From: Ceratothoa steindachneri
Taxonomy: Eukaryota; Arthropoda; Malacostraca; Isopoda; Cymothoidae
Direction: 5' to 3'
NCBI GenBank assembly: GCA_963969495.1
Contig: OZ018320.1
Location: 79,047,313-79,111,312, forward strand
DNA: 64,000 bases
Below are positions 22,721 through 36,058 of the stretch, piece after piece. Within the stretch, counting starts at the first letter, position 1, and each line of letters opens with the position of its first letter. A program made the translations under genes and the position numbers. The notes under the pieces are model-generated. The model was given only the letters and a program-made list of their open reading frames with translations. It ran no database searches and had not been told where the DNA came from.

Positions 22721-23127
22721 AATAAACAATTAGAAACATATTCATCGTTTAAGGGTAATTAAATTTTTCTTCGCACCTGATGAAGGTAACTGGAGTTTTT
22801 AACCTTTTTGATTTTTAGGTGTAATTAACATTTGAGGTATAGGTAGTTTGAATGTTTTGGGTGTGGCTTTTTTATTAGATGGCAAAGAACCATCTGTCAG
22901 TTGTGAATATGACAGGGTGTTTTTTGCTGGCAAAGATGCCTCCGAAGATATTGGGTCCTCTGTACTGGTAGGTAGTAATGTCGAGAGAGGTGGTACCGAG
23001 TCATTCTGAGAGGTGGTTGGTGGGTCAGCTGGGTGGGTGAAGATACCCCAGAAAGCTGTTTCTCTTCTTCTAAAAGGGCCAGAGCCAAAGCTGGATCAGA
23101 AAAAAATACGTTCAGCTTCTTCTGGAG

Positions 23128-24360
23128 TTACTGATGCTGTGGATGTAATGGCTGGCTAGTTGTGACTGATGGACTCAAGGTAGATTCAGTAGGAGGCGGG
23201 TGGATGTCCAAAGGTGAAATGAACACCACACGAACATCTTCGGAATCTGCCTCGATGTCTTCGGGACATGTCAATGGTTGGTTAGATGCTGATGGAGGGG
23301 AATCTGACGAACGGTGAGTCCTCTTGCGCCTTGGTTTAGGAGAAGTAGGAAACTCCATAATGATTGGAGAGGGATGAGGAGCATCATTCTGAGGCAGAGA
23401 TTCTATTGAGGCTTCTTGATGGATATTCTGCTGCCGTAAAAGTGGAGGTCTGAATGGTCTCTGCTGTCTGTTACGGACTGGTCTGGTCGCTCTAAGAGCG
23501 TCCGCAAAACTCACTCCTGGTTGTATGTATAATTCTTTAGCTCTCCTTCTAGCATCCTTCATGCTAGTTCGGAATTTATTCCGAAGAGCAACAACCCCTC
23601 TCTCATACAAGAAAAAGGTGCACTGCTTAGAGGTGGCTAGGTGATCGCCACTACAGTTGGCACAACAAGGTGGACGAAGGCATGGTGTTCCATGGAAATC
23701 AGAGGAACAATTGACACATACCCTCTCCTGTCTGTAGTGCTTACTGACATGTACAAAACGTTGACAATGAAAGCACCTACGGGGATTCTCCACGTAGGTC
23801 TTCACGGAAATACACAGATAACCAGCCTTGATATTCTTAGGGCGTTCCAACCTATTGAAAGTTAATATGATAGTAGTGGAAGGAACTCTGGTGCCATTAA
23901 CATTGCGAGTGACGCGGTATGCACCAACTACCTTCTGATAAGTCAGTTTAGTAACAAGCCGGTCCACATCATATTCAATAAGCTCCCCGGACCTGATAAC
24001 CCCCTTACAGGTGTTAAAGGTAGGATGGGCTGAAGAGGAGATATTGAGGGAAGCAAGAGAATCTAGTTCCTTGATATTTTGATGCTAATCAAATGAAGAG
24101 AACTCCACAACAAGGCAGCCATCATTCCTAGGCCACACTTGGGCAGGTTCACCACACTTGGAAACAGTCTTCATAGACATTGAAAATGTCAGCCTTACTT
24201 ATTGGTGTATCATTGTCTGATAATAAAACTACAAATCTATCATAATCAAGATCATCGTCGACCAAAAGGATCGAGTCTACGAAGATCACGGTCATTGGTG
24301 GCCCGGGGACCAGAAGCCTGGGGCCTCTGGGAAAATGTTTTATTATTTTTACCCATAATT
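23128..24360 (-). pseudogene. LINE ORF1, Gag-like zinc-knuckle protein
   Basis: The main frame 23967-23128 (279 aa) has a conserved N-terminal segment (GTRVPSTTIILTFNRLERPKNIKAGY). Three cysteine clusters follow (CFHCQRFVHVSKHY, CVNCSSDFHGTPC, CCANCSGDHLATSKQC), the standard zinc-knuckle set of Jockey/I ORF1 proteins. A Pro/Arg-rich tail follows. Upstream coding (SSAHPTFNTCKGVIRSGELIEYD) is in frame up to about 24080 and more is readable to about 24360 with stops. It binds element RNA; here the start is lost. Confidence 0.78.
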
Positions 24361-24400
24361 ATTTGTATGAAAAAAAACACGTACTCCTGGGGAAGTGGAG

Positions 24401-24786
24401 TCATGTTACTGTAGTTGCCCCCAGACTAGGCGCTTTACACCGTCCTCCACGCTACAGCTGTCGTTTTAAAAACAGGACAACGTCATGAATGGAAGTTTGA
24501 CGACGACTAGGCTAAGACTCACGCTGTGAACCGCTATCAGCCCCAGAACAAGAGCGGCCTTCAAGGCGATACCTCCGGAAAACATGATCGGCAACCCGTA
24601 CAGCGGCAATCAACACACGGGTGTGAGGATCATTAGTCTGACTCCTCCACAGTGGCCTGTTCAGCAAGGTAGGCCCGTGAAGACAAACTTTTGGACAATA
24701 ATATCTATCATAGTCTTCGCTGGCATAGCCCACTGTTTCATTGAAGTACGCAAGTCCCTCCACCACGACACTGTGATCCTCAGGGA
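24401..24786. other. Unassigned, possible LINE 5' UTR
   Basis: Moderately GC-rich and without motif, lying between the ORF1 start of the minus-strand LINE and the junction with the CR1-like LINE at 24787. It could be the 5' UTR of the I/Jockey-like element. Confidence 0.3.
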
Positions 24787-25730
24787 GGGGAACGGATCCC
24801 TGACGTACGCCACTGATGACGTGCCTCCACTGTAACCTCACCCCATTCAGCACAACTCTCTGTTTCCTGTCTTTCAGCCATTCAGTTATCCAATTTAAAA
24901 CTTTACCACATATCCCATGCATTTTTAGTTTGTGAACTAGCCTCCTATGTGGAACCTTATCAAAAGCTTTGCTAAAATCTAAGTAAATTACATCAACATT
25001 CTCTCCCTTATCTAATTGTTTAGTAACATAATCCATAAAATCCAGTAAATTTGTTAAACATGATCTACCTCTTCTAAACCCATGCGGAGCATCATTTATT
25101 AACTTACCACACTCTAGGTGGTCAGAAATCCCCTTCTTAACCATCTTCTCAAGAATTTTACAAACGATAGAAGTTACACTTAGCGGCCTGAAGTTATTTG
25201 GGTCCTCTTTACTTCCCTTTTTAAAAATGTGCACTACATTCGCTAATTTCCATTCATTAGGTATTTCTCCAAACTCTAGTCATCTAGTATATATCTTCTC
25301 AAGAGCTACTGCAATACTATCTACACCTTCTTTGAGTAACCTAGAATGAATGTTGTCTGGGCCAGAAGACTTACTAGTATTTAACTCCAATATTAGCCCT
25401 TTAATTATATCCCTGTTCACATTAACGGTATTCAACACTACGTCCCTTGATCTAGAATTATCATCAATTCATCTATCTTGATTCACTTGTGTAAATACTG
25501 AAGAAAAATTATCATTAATAACTTCTACTATTTCCTAATCAGATTCTTTCCAAAACCCTTAATATCTAATAGGCCCTATTTTATTACTGTTAGATTTCTT
25601 ATTAATTCTATCATAGCTAAAGTATTTTCTTGGATCTTTATTATTATTTTGAGCTAAATTAATTTCTGCTGCCCTTTTGCTCTTCTTAATAATCTTATTT
25701 AGCTCATTTCATATCCCTAATCCCAACGAA
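24787..25730 (-). pseudogene. CR1/L2-like LINE copy 2, RT part
   Basis: The minus frame beginning near 25234 encodes FKKGSKEDPNNFRPLSVTS, HGFRRGRSCLTNLLDF, VDVIYLDFSKAFDKVPH (first catalytic Asp), LKDRKQRVVLNG and SGVRQGS. Upstream to about 25730 the linker is readable (PDNIHSRLLKEGV...LEKIY). Similarity to the copy at 241-769 ends near 24787, where unrelated sequence begins, so the YADD part is missing here. Scattered stops are present, for example at about 25280 and 25465. Confidence 0.82.
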
Positions 25731-25927
25731 CTACGGATATTAGAATCACTTTACATCCAAAAACTTAAACCTAAATCAAATATAAATCAAACTGCATCCA
25801 ATCTGTATATTGTATCATGAATTTTTGAAATTTTTATTCATATATTAAGGAGCTTATCCTAAGTTGCACTATTCAATTTTAGTATTTTACGAAAACTAGA
25901 AATTTTAACCCTTTACTATCTTAGTTT

Positions 25928-26209
<282 letters not shown>

Positions 26210-26224
26210 TTGTCACCCCAACTA

Positions 26225-26440
26225 CCCCCTACCTAACTTGTGCGAGGTAAACGGCGCTTAGGAAGGCCACCAGGCTTCGTGTGTGTGTCAACAGATCCGT
26301 AAAAGAGGAGATGTTTTGTGTAGTTCGTGTTCCTGCGAGGTTTAAGCAGTTGCATAAGGCAAATGTGGTGTCGGGGTATGCGCTGCATTGTTGGAGTATA
26401 GTGGACTGGCGTGATTTGAGTTGGGATAAGATTACTCGGT
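26225..26440 (-). other. Possible LINE C-terminal tail
   Basis: A minus-strand reading gives CSAYPDTTFALCNCLNLAGTR and [21 protein letters not shown], with a composition like the end of some LINE ORF2 proteins. I do not recognise a specific family, and the evidence is weak. Confidence 0.25.
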
Positions 26441-26441
26441 G

Positions 26442-26626
26442 TGTAGATATAGGAGAGTATGAAAGGGGCCAAAGAAAAAATAATAGGTTATGCGAGTTGC
26501 GAACAGCTTCCCGCGTCGCTGGACCACTGTTAGCCTGCGGCGAAACCACTCGGCCATCCTGAGTCTCAAAAACGAGTAATTCAAACGAAGCTTTTAAGCC
26601 GCTCGTCTGCACTTCTCGTACGCTAT
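26442..26626 (-). mobile_element. tRNA-derived SINE, copy 2
   Basis: Same family as the copies at 19911-20095 and 26738-26923. On the minus strand it begins TATAGCGTACGAGAAG. The A-box is TGGCCGAGTGG and the B-box-like segment is GTTCGCAAC. It has a small deletion and changes in the ATGAGTC..GACTC hairpin just before the A-box. Confidence 0.75.
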
Positions 26627-26648
26627 ACAACCCCCTCCCCCTCCTAGA

Positions 26649-26719
26649 AGGGGAGCGTATTTTGAAGAAATGAAGAGAGCCCGTTTGGAAATGTTATCCA
26701 AGGGCTAACGCTCCCCCTC
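26649..26719. repeat. Short inverted repeat between SINE copies
   Basis: GGGGAGCGT (26649-26657) is inverted as ACGCTCCCC (about 26708-26716) and encloses about 50 bases. It lies between two SINE copies and is not part of either. Confidence 0.5.
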
Positions 26720-26737
26720 CAGGGTATGGGCACCATT

Positions 26738-26923
26738 GTATATAGAGGAGAGTAAGAAAGGGGGCAAAGAAAAAATAATAGCGTAGGCGAGTTGCGAACA
26801 GCTTCCCGCGTCGCTGGACCACCGTTAGCCAGCGGCGAATCCACTCGGCCATCCTGAGTCTCAAAAAAGACTCATTCAAACGAAGCTTTTAAGCCGCTTG
26901 CCTGCAATTCTCGTACGCTATAC
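26738..26923 (-). mobile_element. tRNA-derived SINE, copy 3
   Basis: The best preserved of the three. Minus-strand A-box TGGCCGAGTGG (plus 26841-26851) and B-box GTTCGCAAC (plus about 26791-26799). A hairpin GAGTC..GACTC precedes the A-box, and a 5' leader TATAGCGTACGAGAATTGCAGG is shared by all copies. The tail is ATTATTTTTTC...CTCTATATAC. Such elements depend on a partner LINE for movement; the partner is unknown. Confidence 0.78.
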
Positions 26924-28099
<1,176 letters not shown>

Positions 28100-29569
28100 A
28101 GGAGGGATTTTGTTTCATTATGTAATCGTAGCTGCTTGTGCAGCTTGTGATTGTTATGAATGGATCGTTCTGTGCGGTTTAGAGTTTTTTCATATGTGAT
28201 TGTTCTGTTGTTGGATTCCATACTGGTGTGGCGTACTTGATGGTGGTGCTGATCTATTGTTTGTAGATAGTGGTGAAAGGCTCTTTCGGTTGTCCAAACA
28301 TTAATATTTATAGTGCTGTGAAAGTATCGATTTTTTTTGTGTCCTTGCTTATAATGTTTGTTGTTTGGGTTTTGAATGTCATGTGGGGTTTAGTGTGAGT
28401 CCTAGGCGGGTGATGTTTTTGTTTATTGGCTGGTGTTGTCCATTTAATCCGATGTGAAAGTTGGGTATAAAGAGCGTTGGTGTGGATATTTTAGCTGAGG
28501 CGGTCATGCGCTTTTGTGTGAGCCAGTGTTCTAGTTTGTTAATATGTTTTTTAGACTGTCCTGCTTGCTGTTATGATTGTAGAGTTTTGTGCTATGAGTG
28601 ACATGTTGTCTGCGTAGGTGTAGCAGTTGATTAATTGGTTTGAGGTTGTGGGATGATATGTGTGAATGGGTGAGAAAATGGTTCCTTGTGGGACGTCATT
28701 GTCGAGTGGTAAGGTGTACGAGTTTTGGGATCGGTGGGCGCCTTTGGCCTGTCTGCCAAAGATAATTTTTTAGCCACTTTTATATTAATGAGGGGATTGG
28801 TGTCCAGTATTTTGTGTGTTAGGATGTGTGTTGGTAATGCATCCAAGGCTTTGTTTATGTCTATTGCGGCAAGGATTGAAGCCATCGAGTATGTGTTGTA
28901 AGAGGTTGGTGAGAAGAGTCGTGGTTGAGTGTTCTTTCCTAAAACCGTGATATGTCTGAGGAGGTTGGTTGAGGATGAATTACCAATTTATCGCGTGATC
29001 CCTTGGTACCGGTTAAAGGAAGGACCAGTATATGGTGAAGGGGAATTAAGTATCTGTCTCCAAAGATGAATTCTACACTGTTTCTATTTTTGGCCGGGCT
29101 TCCTGAAGGTTTCAGGATAATCGAGGCAAAGAAGGACGTTGTGAAAATAAACTATTCTAATATTGGCCTATAACTGGGCAAGTTGCACGTCCGGAAGTTA
29201 CTTTGCGGGCGACTAGTAGTCTATATATATCAACGGGAAGTATTAAATTCTGGAGCAATAAGACTTCGGGAACTTAAAAGGGGGAACGTGGACGAGATAA
29301 TCTTTTTAACGACTATAATCTAGTAATCTTAGCAATAAAAGTTTACAATTATAACAGGATGCGCTTGTCACAGCTTTGTGATACAATTCCTTTTGGCTAG
29401 CGGGTATGTTGACTTAGGTGTTTCGTAGACTTCCGTCTGTCGATAAATCTATTCTGGGACGCGAAATGTTTGCCTCCGCGTTTGTCTTATTGCCACAGGT
29501 CATTTTGACCTTTCGCGCGTTCGTACATTGTTTGTCCCGCGCTCACTTCCAACGATCGCTTGCCTTCTA

Positions 29570-29641
<72 letters not shown>

Positions 29642-30450
29642 CAAATATATTATATTCTTATCTTTGTATTCAAATTCATAGATGCTAATTAATCTATACA
29701 TTCTTAATTCCTTATTCAATTTTAGACATTTATTTTATATGAGTGGAGTATGCTGGGATTTAATAAAATCCATTTTGTGAAGGTTTTCGCTAGGACTATT
29801 GAATCCTGCAATTTGGTGCCACTATCTACCTATTACATAATCCGATCACTACAGTATATTTAAACTGATTCTTTCGAGTCTTAGTTTTTAGAATGTTTTA
29901 ATAGTGTGCAGTTAAGTAATAGTTGTAGTGTGTTGGGGGTTTGTCTTGTTTGAGAGTAGGAATGATGTGGGCTACTTTCCAGAATGAGGAGATTGTATTT
30001 TTTGAGCCCGGAGTGTTACCTAGGTGCTTAAGATGGACGTTGAATATGTCGTTAGAGTTCTTGATGGTTTGTTAAACGTTTTCTATGGGGCTTGTTTTAT
30101 GCATACGTATGTGCTTTTGATTTTTTTGTGGAGTTGCTAGTTTTGTTTGTGCGTTGTAAGGAAGCTAATATTTGAGTAGTGTTTCAAAAGAATCTTATAG
30201 TGTTCATGTGTTGCAATTTGGTTGTTTCTGATAAGTAATGACTCGTGTGTGGTAGCTAAGGTGGTACGCAATTTGTAACTTTTCTTTATGTTTTTTTTTC
30301 AGAGTTGGGTTGAGTTTGTTTCGTGGTATATTGTGTTACGTATTGGTTACAGTTTTCTGTTTGCTGTTTAATGATTAGGTCAGAGGACACAGATGTGGGT
30401 GTGAGTAATTGGATGTGTCGTGCTTCTTGTTGTGACTAGGCTGTTTTATG
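28100..30450 (-). pseudogene. LINE reverse transcriptase of a third type, heavily decayed
   Basis: Minus-strand frames give, in order: FWKVAHIIPTLKQDKPPTHY (about 29990-29920, RT fingers), then after an unrelated stretch AAIDINKALDALP (28885 frame, first catalytic Asp position), YTYADNMSLIAQ (28630-28590, catalytic YADD changed to YADN) and GLTLNPT near 28400. Segment 28975-29880 interrupts the RT and contains (AT)n at 29572-29638, so it is a secondary insertion. Stops are frequent. The lineage is the same as the element at 38120-40775. Confidence 0.6.
28975..29880. mobile_element. Unidentified 0.9 kb insertion within LINE
   Basis: This segment separates two consecutive parts of the LINE RT. 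It has no coding motif and contains (AT)n at 29572-29638. Its edges, near 28975 and 29880, are judged only from where RT coding stops and resumes. It may be a solo LTR or another (AT)n-associated element. Confidence 0.4.
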
Positions 30451-30894
30451 CATTCTTTTATTTCTTACTTCGAGTATAGACACTGGATAAATAAATCATG
30501 ACAGCAAGTACCACAGAAGCAAATGATGAGATTAAAATGGTTCACCCTTTAATAAACTCATTATATCAGTTAACCTTAGAATTAGCAGCTCTGTTTTCTC
30601 TTTCCAATCGTTTCAAATTTCTCAACGGTAACTTAGCAATCTTGTTCATTTTTATTCCTTTTTTTTTCTTGCTTCACTAATTACTGCCCCTTCCTTTATT
30701 TAAGGAATTTACTTGGAACATTTATTACCCTAGTTTCCTTACTTCAAACAAAAGAAGGATAATTCAAATATAAATATTTGTAACAAGCTTTTTACCTTTT
30801 TGCAGGAACTTAGGAATTTTTCACTCATATTTTTTTCACCTACCCCAATCTTAATATAAAATATTGAATCGTGTATATGCATTATGTACTACTG
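30451..30894. other. No recognisable gene
   Basis: AT-rich. A short plus-strand ORF at 30498-30680 has no recognised similarity and ends in a Phe/Leu-rich tail. Confidence 0.4.
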
Positions 30895-31815
30895 TAGGGG
30901 TGCGAAGATGTATTAGAGAGAAAATTCCTTCCAATCGATAACAATATTATAATTTGCTGTTTGTTAAATTTGCTAGCAGACATAGTGTGGTCGTAAAACT
31001 GTATCCACTTGACCGTTTTATTTTATTCCTATGGTGGTAAGTTAACTGAAGCTGGTTGGATTGGTGTATTTCCCCGAGATTGGCGTCGTGGTTGATGAAG
31101 TCGTGATGGGCAAGGTGATTAAAAGTAATTGGTAAAGCAATTTGCCATTGGAGTCGTAAGTGTGCTGTTGGTGGTAATGTAGGGGTGCGAAGATGTATCA
31201 GAGAGAAAATTCCTTCCAATCGATAATATAAATAGCCCATTAAATTACCAACTCAGCACGGACTCGGCCGTAGCCACACGGCTAGAGTGCTGGCATTTGG
31301 ATTCAAAGACCCGCGATCGAAACTCCCAAAGTCCACAATTTTTACGAAGAAAATTCTCGAAGAAAACGGAAATCAAGGAAAACGATTTCTGGGGCTCTTC
31401 GAGAATTTTCTTCGTAAAAATTGTGGACTTTGGGAGCTTCGATCGCGGGTCTTTGAATCAAAATGCCAGCACTCTAGCCGTGTGGATACGGCCGAGTCCG
31501 TGCTGAGTTGGTAATTTAATGGGCTATTTATATTATCGATTGGAAGGAATTTTCTCTCTGATACATCTTCGCACCCCTACACTACCTCAAACAGCCCACT
31601 TACGACTCCAATGGCATATTGCTTTACCAATCACTTGTAATCACCTTGCCCATCACGACTTCATCAACCACGACGTCAATCTCGGGGAAATACACCAATC
31701 CAACCAGCTCCAGTTAACTTACCACAATAGGAATAATATAAAACGGTCAAGTGGATACAGTTTTACGACCACACTATGTCTGCTAGCAAATTTAACAAAC
31801 AGCAAATTATAATAT
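30895..31815. mobile_element. Foldback element with arms of about 415 bases
   Basis: The left arm (about 30943-31359) is the inverted complement of the right arm (about 31403-31815), with a central spacer of about 43 bases and only scattered mismatches. Identical 97-residue ORFs therefore appear on opposite strands (31240-30947 minus, 31519-31812 plus). Just before the left arm, a stretch from GTAGGGGTGCGAAGATG (30895) is repeated at 31175 inside the arm. Each arm has a tRNA-like segment next to the centre. The ORFs carry no domain and are probably non-coding. Confidence 0.8.
31261..31326 (+). repeat. tRNA-like segment in foldback arm
   Basis: The run CCGTAGCCACACGGCTAGAGTGCTGGC resembles a tRNA D-arm and anticodon stem (compare TAGCTCAGTNGGTAGAGC). 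CCCGCGATCGAAACTCCC resembles a B-box (GGTTCGANTCC). The inverted copy is at about 31432-31498. There is no acceptor stem closure, so it is a tRNA-derived repeat rather than a tRNA gene. Confidence 0.45.
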
Positions 31816-31879
31816 TGTTTTCGCGATCTCTTCTCCTAAGTATTTTCGGGCTTTTACAAAATATATTATGTAGCACGCG

Positions 31880-34800
31880 GCTTGGTATGTGTATGTGGAG
31901 ATTTTAAAGATGACTTCATTCAGGAATTTGGAAGAACGGATGTGTACAAATTGCGTGAGCTATTGGGGTACAGGTACCCAGCCCCATGTACTTACCCGCT
32001 TTCTAGACCATTTGAGAGAATTGGCACGGGCTGAAGGTACAAATCCTAATGGTATATAACTTATTTTAAAAGAAATATTCTTGCGAGCAATCCCTGACCA
32101 CATTCGTTCGTTACTAACGGTTGCGGGTCCACGTAACTTGGAATAATTTGCTAAAGTGGCTGACCATATTTATTTAAATCAAAATTCAAATTGGGGACAT
32201 TCTCATTCCGCAACCCCTATCGATATTTCTAACTAAAATATCACAACAGGTTGAGGCCTCTCTGTTGACGGAAATTGCAACCTCAGTAGATGGGATAAGG
32301 CAACAGTTTTGCAATCTACAGTTGCAACAAAGAAACATACGCATGTAATAGCACGACCAACATAGGTATCACCAGAAACGCAGTTCGTCCATCCAACGAG
32401 ATAACAAATGAAGGTACTCAAACAAAAGAAGTGAGGCATGGCATACTAATTTTTATACTACTTCTCATTCCAATTCTCATCCTAGTTTTTACTCTTACTC
32501 AACTGATACATGTTGTATCAAAGAAAATTTCCAATAGCGTTGTACGCTGTGTACTTTTAACATTCTCACCAAATATCGTAGGACGTATAATGGTACCATA
32601 ACAACTTGGGACATAAAGCTGTACACTGTTCAAAACCATGCAATTATAACAATCCAAGGAATCCACCACACTCTTTCGCCACTTCACCATATCAGTCCTC
32701 CATTCAACCATCCGTTTCCTCCTCCACTTTAGCACACCATTCTTCCACTTAATCATTATCTGTCTCCACTTAGCCACATCATACTTCACCTCAATCTACT
32801 TTAAACTGAAAAAAACAAGTGAAAATGGGTCCAACACCTCTGCCTCACATTCAACTATGCATTTTGTTACACCTTTCCGCACATATGACCCATTTTCTAA
32901 CCTTTCATTCCTAGTTGACACTGCCCAATGCAGTTTCCTTCCAGCCTTTCAAGTCGGCAAAGTTTGCCCTCCGTCTTATCTAGTTTTTCAAGCCGACCTT
33001 AATTCTAATATTAGGAACTATGGAGGCCATAACCTTTAGTTTTCCCTCGGCATCCGTCGAATTTTCGTTGGACCTTCGTTATTGCTGAAGTAAACTGTCT
33101 CATTTGGGGCCTCGATGTCCTTTTCGCCCATAAACCTTTGATTGTTTCTCGTCGCCGTAAGTTTGACAATTGCACATCTCTCCCTGTTTCTAGATCTTAC
33201 TCTTCTTGTCAAAGTTCTCTCCTGTCTGTCTGTCTCTCTTCGGATAAGCCTCACTTAGAGCAGCTTCAGCAGTACTTTCTTGAACTTACTCTTCCTCCTT
33301 CCAAAGATAGGCCTGTGAAAATCAAGGTGGTTTACCGGATTGAGACGACATAATGACCTATTTTTGCTCGTCCCTCATCTTTAATCCCAGATAAACTCTT
33401 GGCAATGAAAAAGGAGATTGATTACATGCTTGATGCTCACTTTGTTCGCCCGTCTAACTCACATTTTGCTTTTCCACTCCACGTAGTTCTAAAAGCTACA
33501 CCTGGTGATTTCAGGTCTTTGAATATACAGACAAACCTCGATCGATATCCCTTGTGTATTTCTTGAATGTCACCCCTTCTCTTGTCTAGATTTAGTTCGG
33601 GCTTTTAACCAGATCCCAGTTCATCCTAGTGACTTCCAAAAGGCGTCTATTACCACTCATTTTTGACTCGTTTGAAATGGTTCTAATGCCTCATGGTCCT
33701 TATAATAGTCGTTCGGCCTTCCAGCGTATCATGGAGCAGGTTCTGAGAGGTCTTCTTTTTTTTTTTCTTTTTGCTATGTAGATGAACTACTGATATCATC
33801 TTCATCTATATATAAACATTTATCTCACCATCGTCAGCTCTTTACTCGTTTTGATGGGTATGGTATCGTAATAAACATTTCAAAAGTACTTAATGTGTCT
33901 CACAGCTCTCTTGTTTCGGACACTATGTTTCTCCTGGCGGAATTTTTCCTCTCGTTAACAAAGTTGCTGATATTCTGCCTTTTCTTCGACCTTCTTCGGT
34001 TCTGTGATATGATTATTTTCTACCACACAATCATTCCTAACAGTACTCGTATCATGCAACCAATCAACACTCAACTGTCCATGACTAAAAAGAACTCTTC
34101 TTTATTTTGGTCTTTAGAGTCGCCAAAGAGGATATTGTCCTTGTTGTTTGCATGGGTCATCCTTCCCTTGGTGTTTCTATTAGCGTCGCATCGGACGCGT
34201 CATCCACCCCCCAGGTGCAACTCTTGGCAACCTATTGTTTCCTTCTCTCTCTATCTCTCTGATTCTCAAAAGAAGTATAGTAAGTTCTTTCAGGAATTGT
34301 TTGACGTTTACCTCGCTGTCACCACTTCCGCCAATATTGGAAGGACATTATTTTACTATCTTCGATGAATAAAACCTCGTTCGGTGTACTATTTGTCCAT
34401 TACAACTCTACGGTGCATTCTGCAGTTGATCCTTTTCATCTTGATTTTACGAATAACATTCGCTATATTTCTGGTTTTTCAAACGGTGTGCTCGACGCGA
34501 TTTCGCGCATTTCCTCAATTCTGTGTATCTCTCTTGTCCATCGACCTTGCAGCACTAGCGCTAGCTCAAGATCGGGACATGCAGACTCAATCATTACGTG
34601 ATTCTCATCTGCTTGGCGTTCGAGAAATCGCACGTTTAGACATTCCGTAGTAGCACATCTGTGCGAAATTCCTTATTTTTTATGTCATCTCGTTCCTTAT
34701 TCTTAGAGTCTGCACGTCTTCCACAAAGTTCACAGTTTTTAGCATCCTGATTTTCAAGCTACTCAAAATCTCATTGCACATCGTTTTGTGTGTCCATGCC

Positions 34801-36058
34801 TGAACGGTGACGTAACCAAATGGACCTACTCGTGCTTGTTTTGCCAGCGTGTCAATGTCCAACACCAAATAAAGAACGCTCTTGCCTATTTTTCTCTTCC
34901 CTCTTCGCGATTTGACGCCATTGGTCTCGATCTGCTTGGCAATCTAACCTATTCCCAAGACTTAAACGATATTTTGACCATAAGAGAAATAGATCGTTTT
35001 ATTCGTTGGTGAAAGGTTTTGCCTTTCCAGGCATTCGAGGTTTCACTTTTACTCGAACCTTCATTGAGGGTTAGATTTTTTGTTTTGATGTTTCTTCAAC
35101 GTTCATGGTCGATCGTAGAAGTAAATTCGAATCGTATCAGTAGCAAGCCTAATTTCAATTATCGGATCATTTCGCTTACGTAGAAGGGGCTACCATACAC
35201 AAAGTAATGGCGCAACTGAACATGTACACCAGTATATCAAAGTTAGCATGCTCCACGACTCCAAGTCTTACGTGGGTGGACTAGCTCCACCTTATCCTGC
35301 TGGTCAATCTATTCATCCCTAGAGGAAGCATTGTCTTGCTCTGCTGTAGAATTAGTTTATGGTATACACATCCGTCTTCCATTTAAATGATTTTCTTATG
35401 TCTGACCTCTACCTTGTTTTTTAGATATTCCTCCTACTGTCCAGACTTCAGTAAGTGCGTTGGCTAAAGTCTGTCCACAGACTCGAGAGTGCCAACTAAT
35501 CGTACTGCTTTTGTGCCAAAAGAAATAGCACCTTGTTCTTATGAATTTTTCTTTTGTGACTCAGCACGCTCACCGTCACAGTCGGTATATGGTGGACAAT
35601 TCCTCGTAAGATAACTTGCCACCAGGATAACTTCTCTTTGGACCGCATAAAAAACTTGCATATATTGACACTCTTCATCTGAACAGTCCTTGTCTTCTTC
35701 TACTTTAAATGTAAATGGTCCAGATGTCCCTGATAATGTTTTCGTTATAACACCTAGTGCCACTTTTACTTCTCAAGTACCACCGCCTTCTCTACTTTTA
35801 CAGGAACCCTCGTCGGCAACGATATACAGTCAGAAAAACGATCAGACTCAAAACATTCCTGCCTTGAGCAACGTTAGTCAGGAAGAACGAGCCAAGCAGA
35901 TGATCTTTGGTCGTACCATATTTGCGCGTGTGAGTGTCTCACCACTTTCAACGGGCACGGTCATTAATTCGCGTGTCCAAGGAGAAGGGGGTCAGCCACA
36001 AGGCTGTGTATATATACTTTTAAGTCATGCATCTCATCTTGGCGGAGATTATTTGTAG
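31880..36058 (+). pseudogene. Gypsy-type LTR retrotransposon (element 2), decayed
   Basis: Plus-strand fragments in order. Gag: LKEIFLRAIPDHIRSLLTVAG near 32070. Protease: NLSFLVDTA near 32905. RT: IFARPSSLIPDKLLAMKKEID near 33363 and LDLVRAFNQIPVHPSDFQKAS near 33595. Integrase: CPCLNGDVTKWTYSCLFCQ, then SRFDAIGLDLLGNL with the first catalytic Asp (34790-34950). C-terminal region: 35690-36058, ending near FGRTIFARVS. Frames change many times, and no complete domain survives. No matching LTR pair was identified. It is clearly older than element 1. Confidence 0.75.

Larger units (their letters stand above)
18060..24400 (-). mobile_element. I/Jockey-like LINE with ORF1, endonuclease, RT and RNase H
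   Basis: Domains on the minus strand run in order from right to left: zinc-knuckle ORF1 (24360-23128), APE-type endonuclease (about 22720-22060), linker and RT (21660-19107) and RNase H (18963-18243). An RNase H after RT is a feature of I-group LINEs. Two later insertions split the RT: a SINE at 19911-20095 and an unidentified 0.8 kb segment at about 20620-21440. All ORFs carry stops or frameshifts. About 370 bases upstream of ORF1 (to 24786) may be 5' UTR. Confidence 0.8.

Noticed and set aside
30947..31240. 97-residue ORF present on both strands (also 31519-31812)
   Set aside because: The near-identical protein on opposite strands follows from the inverted repeat. No domain or codon signal supports a gene.
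31261..31326. Possible functional tRNA gene
   Set aside because: D-arm and B-box likeness is present, but no acceptor stem closes and the block sits in a repeat arm. A tRNA-derived repeat is the better reading.
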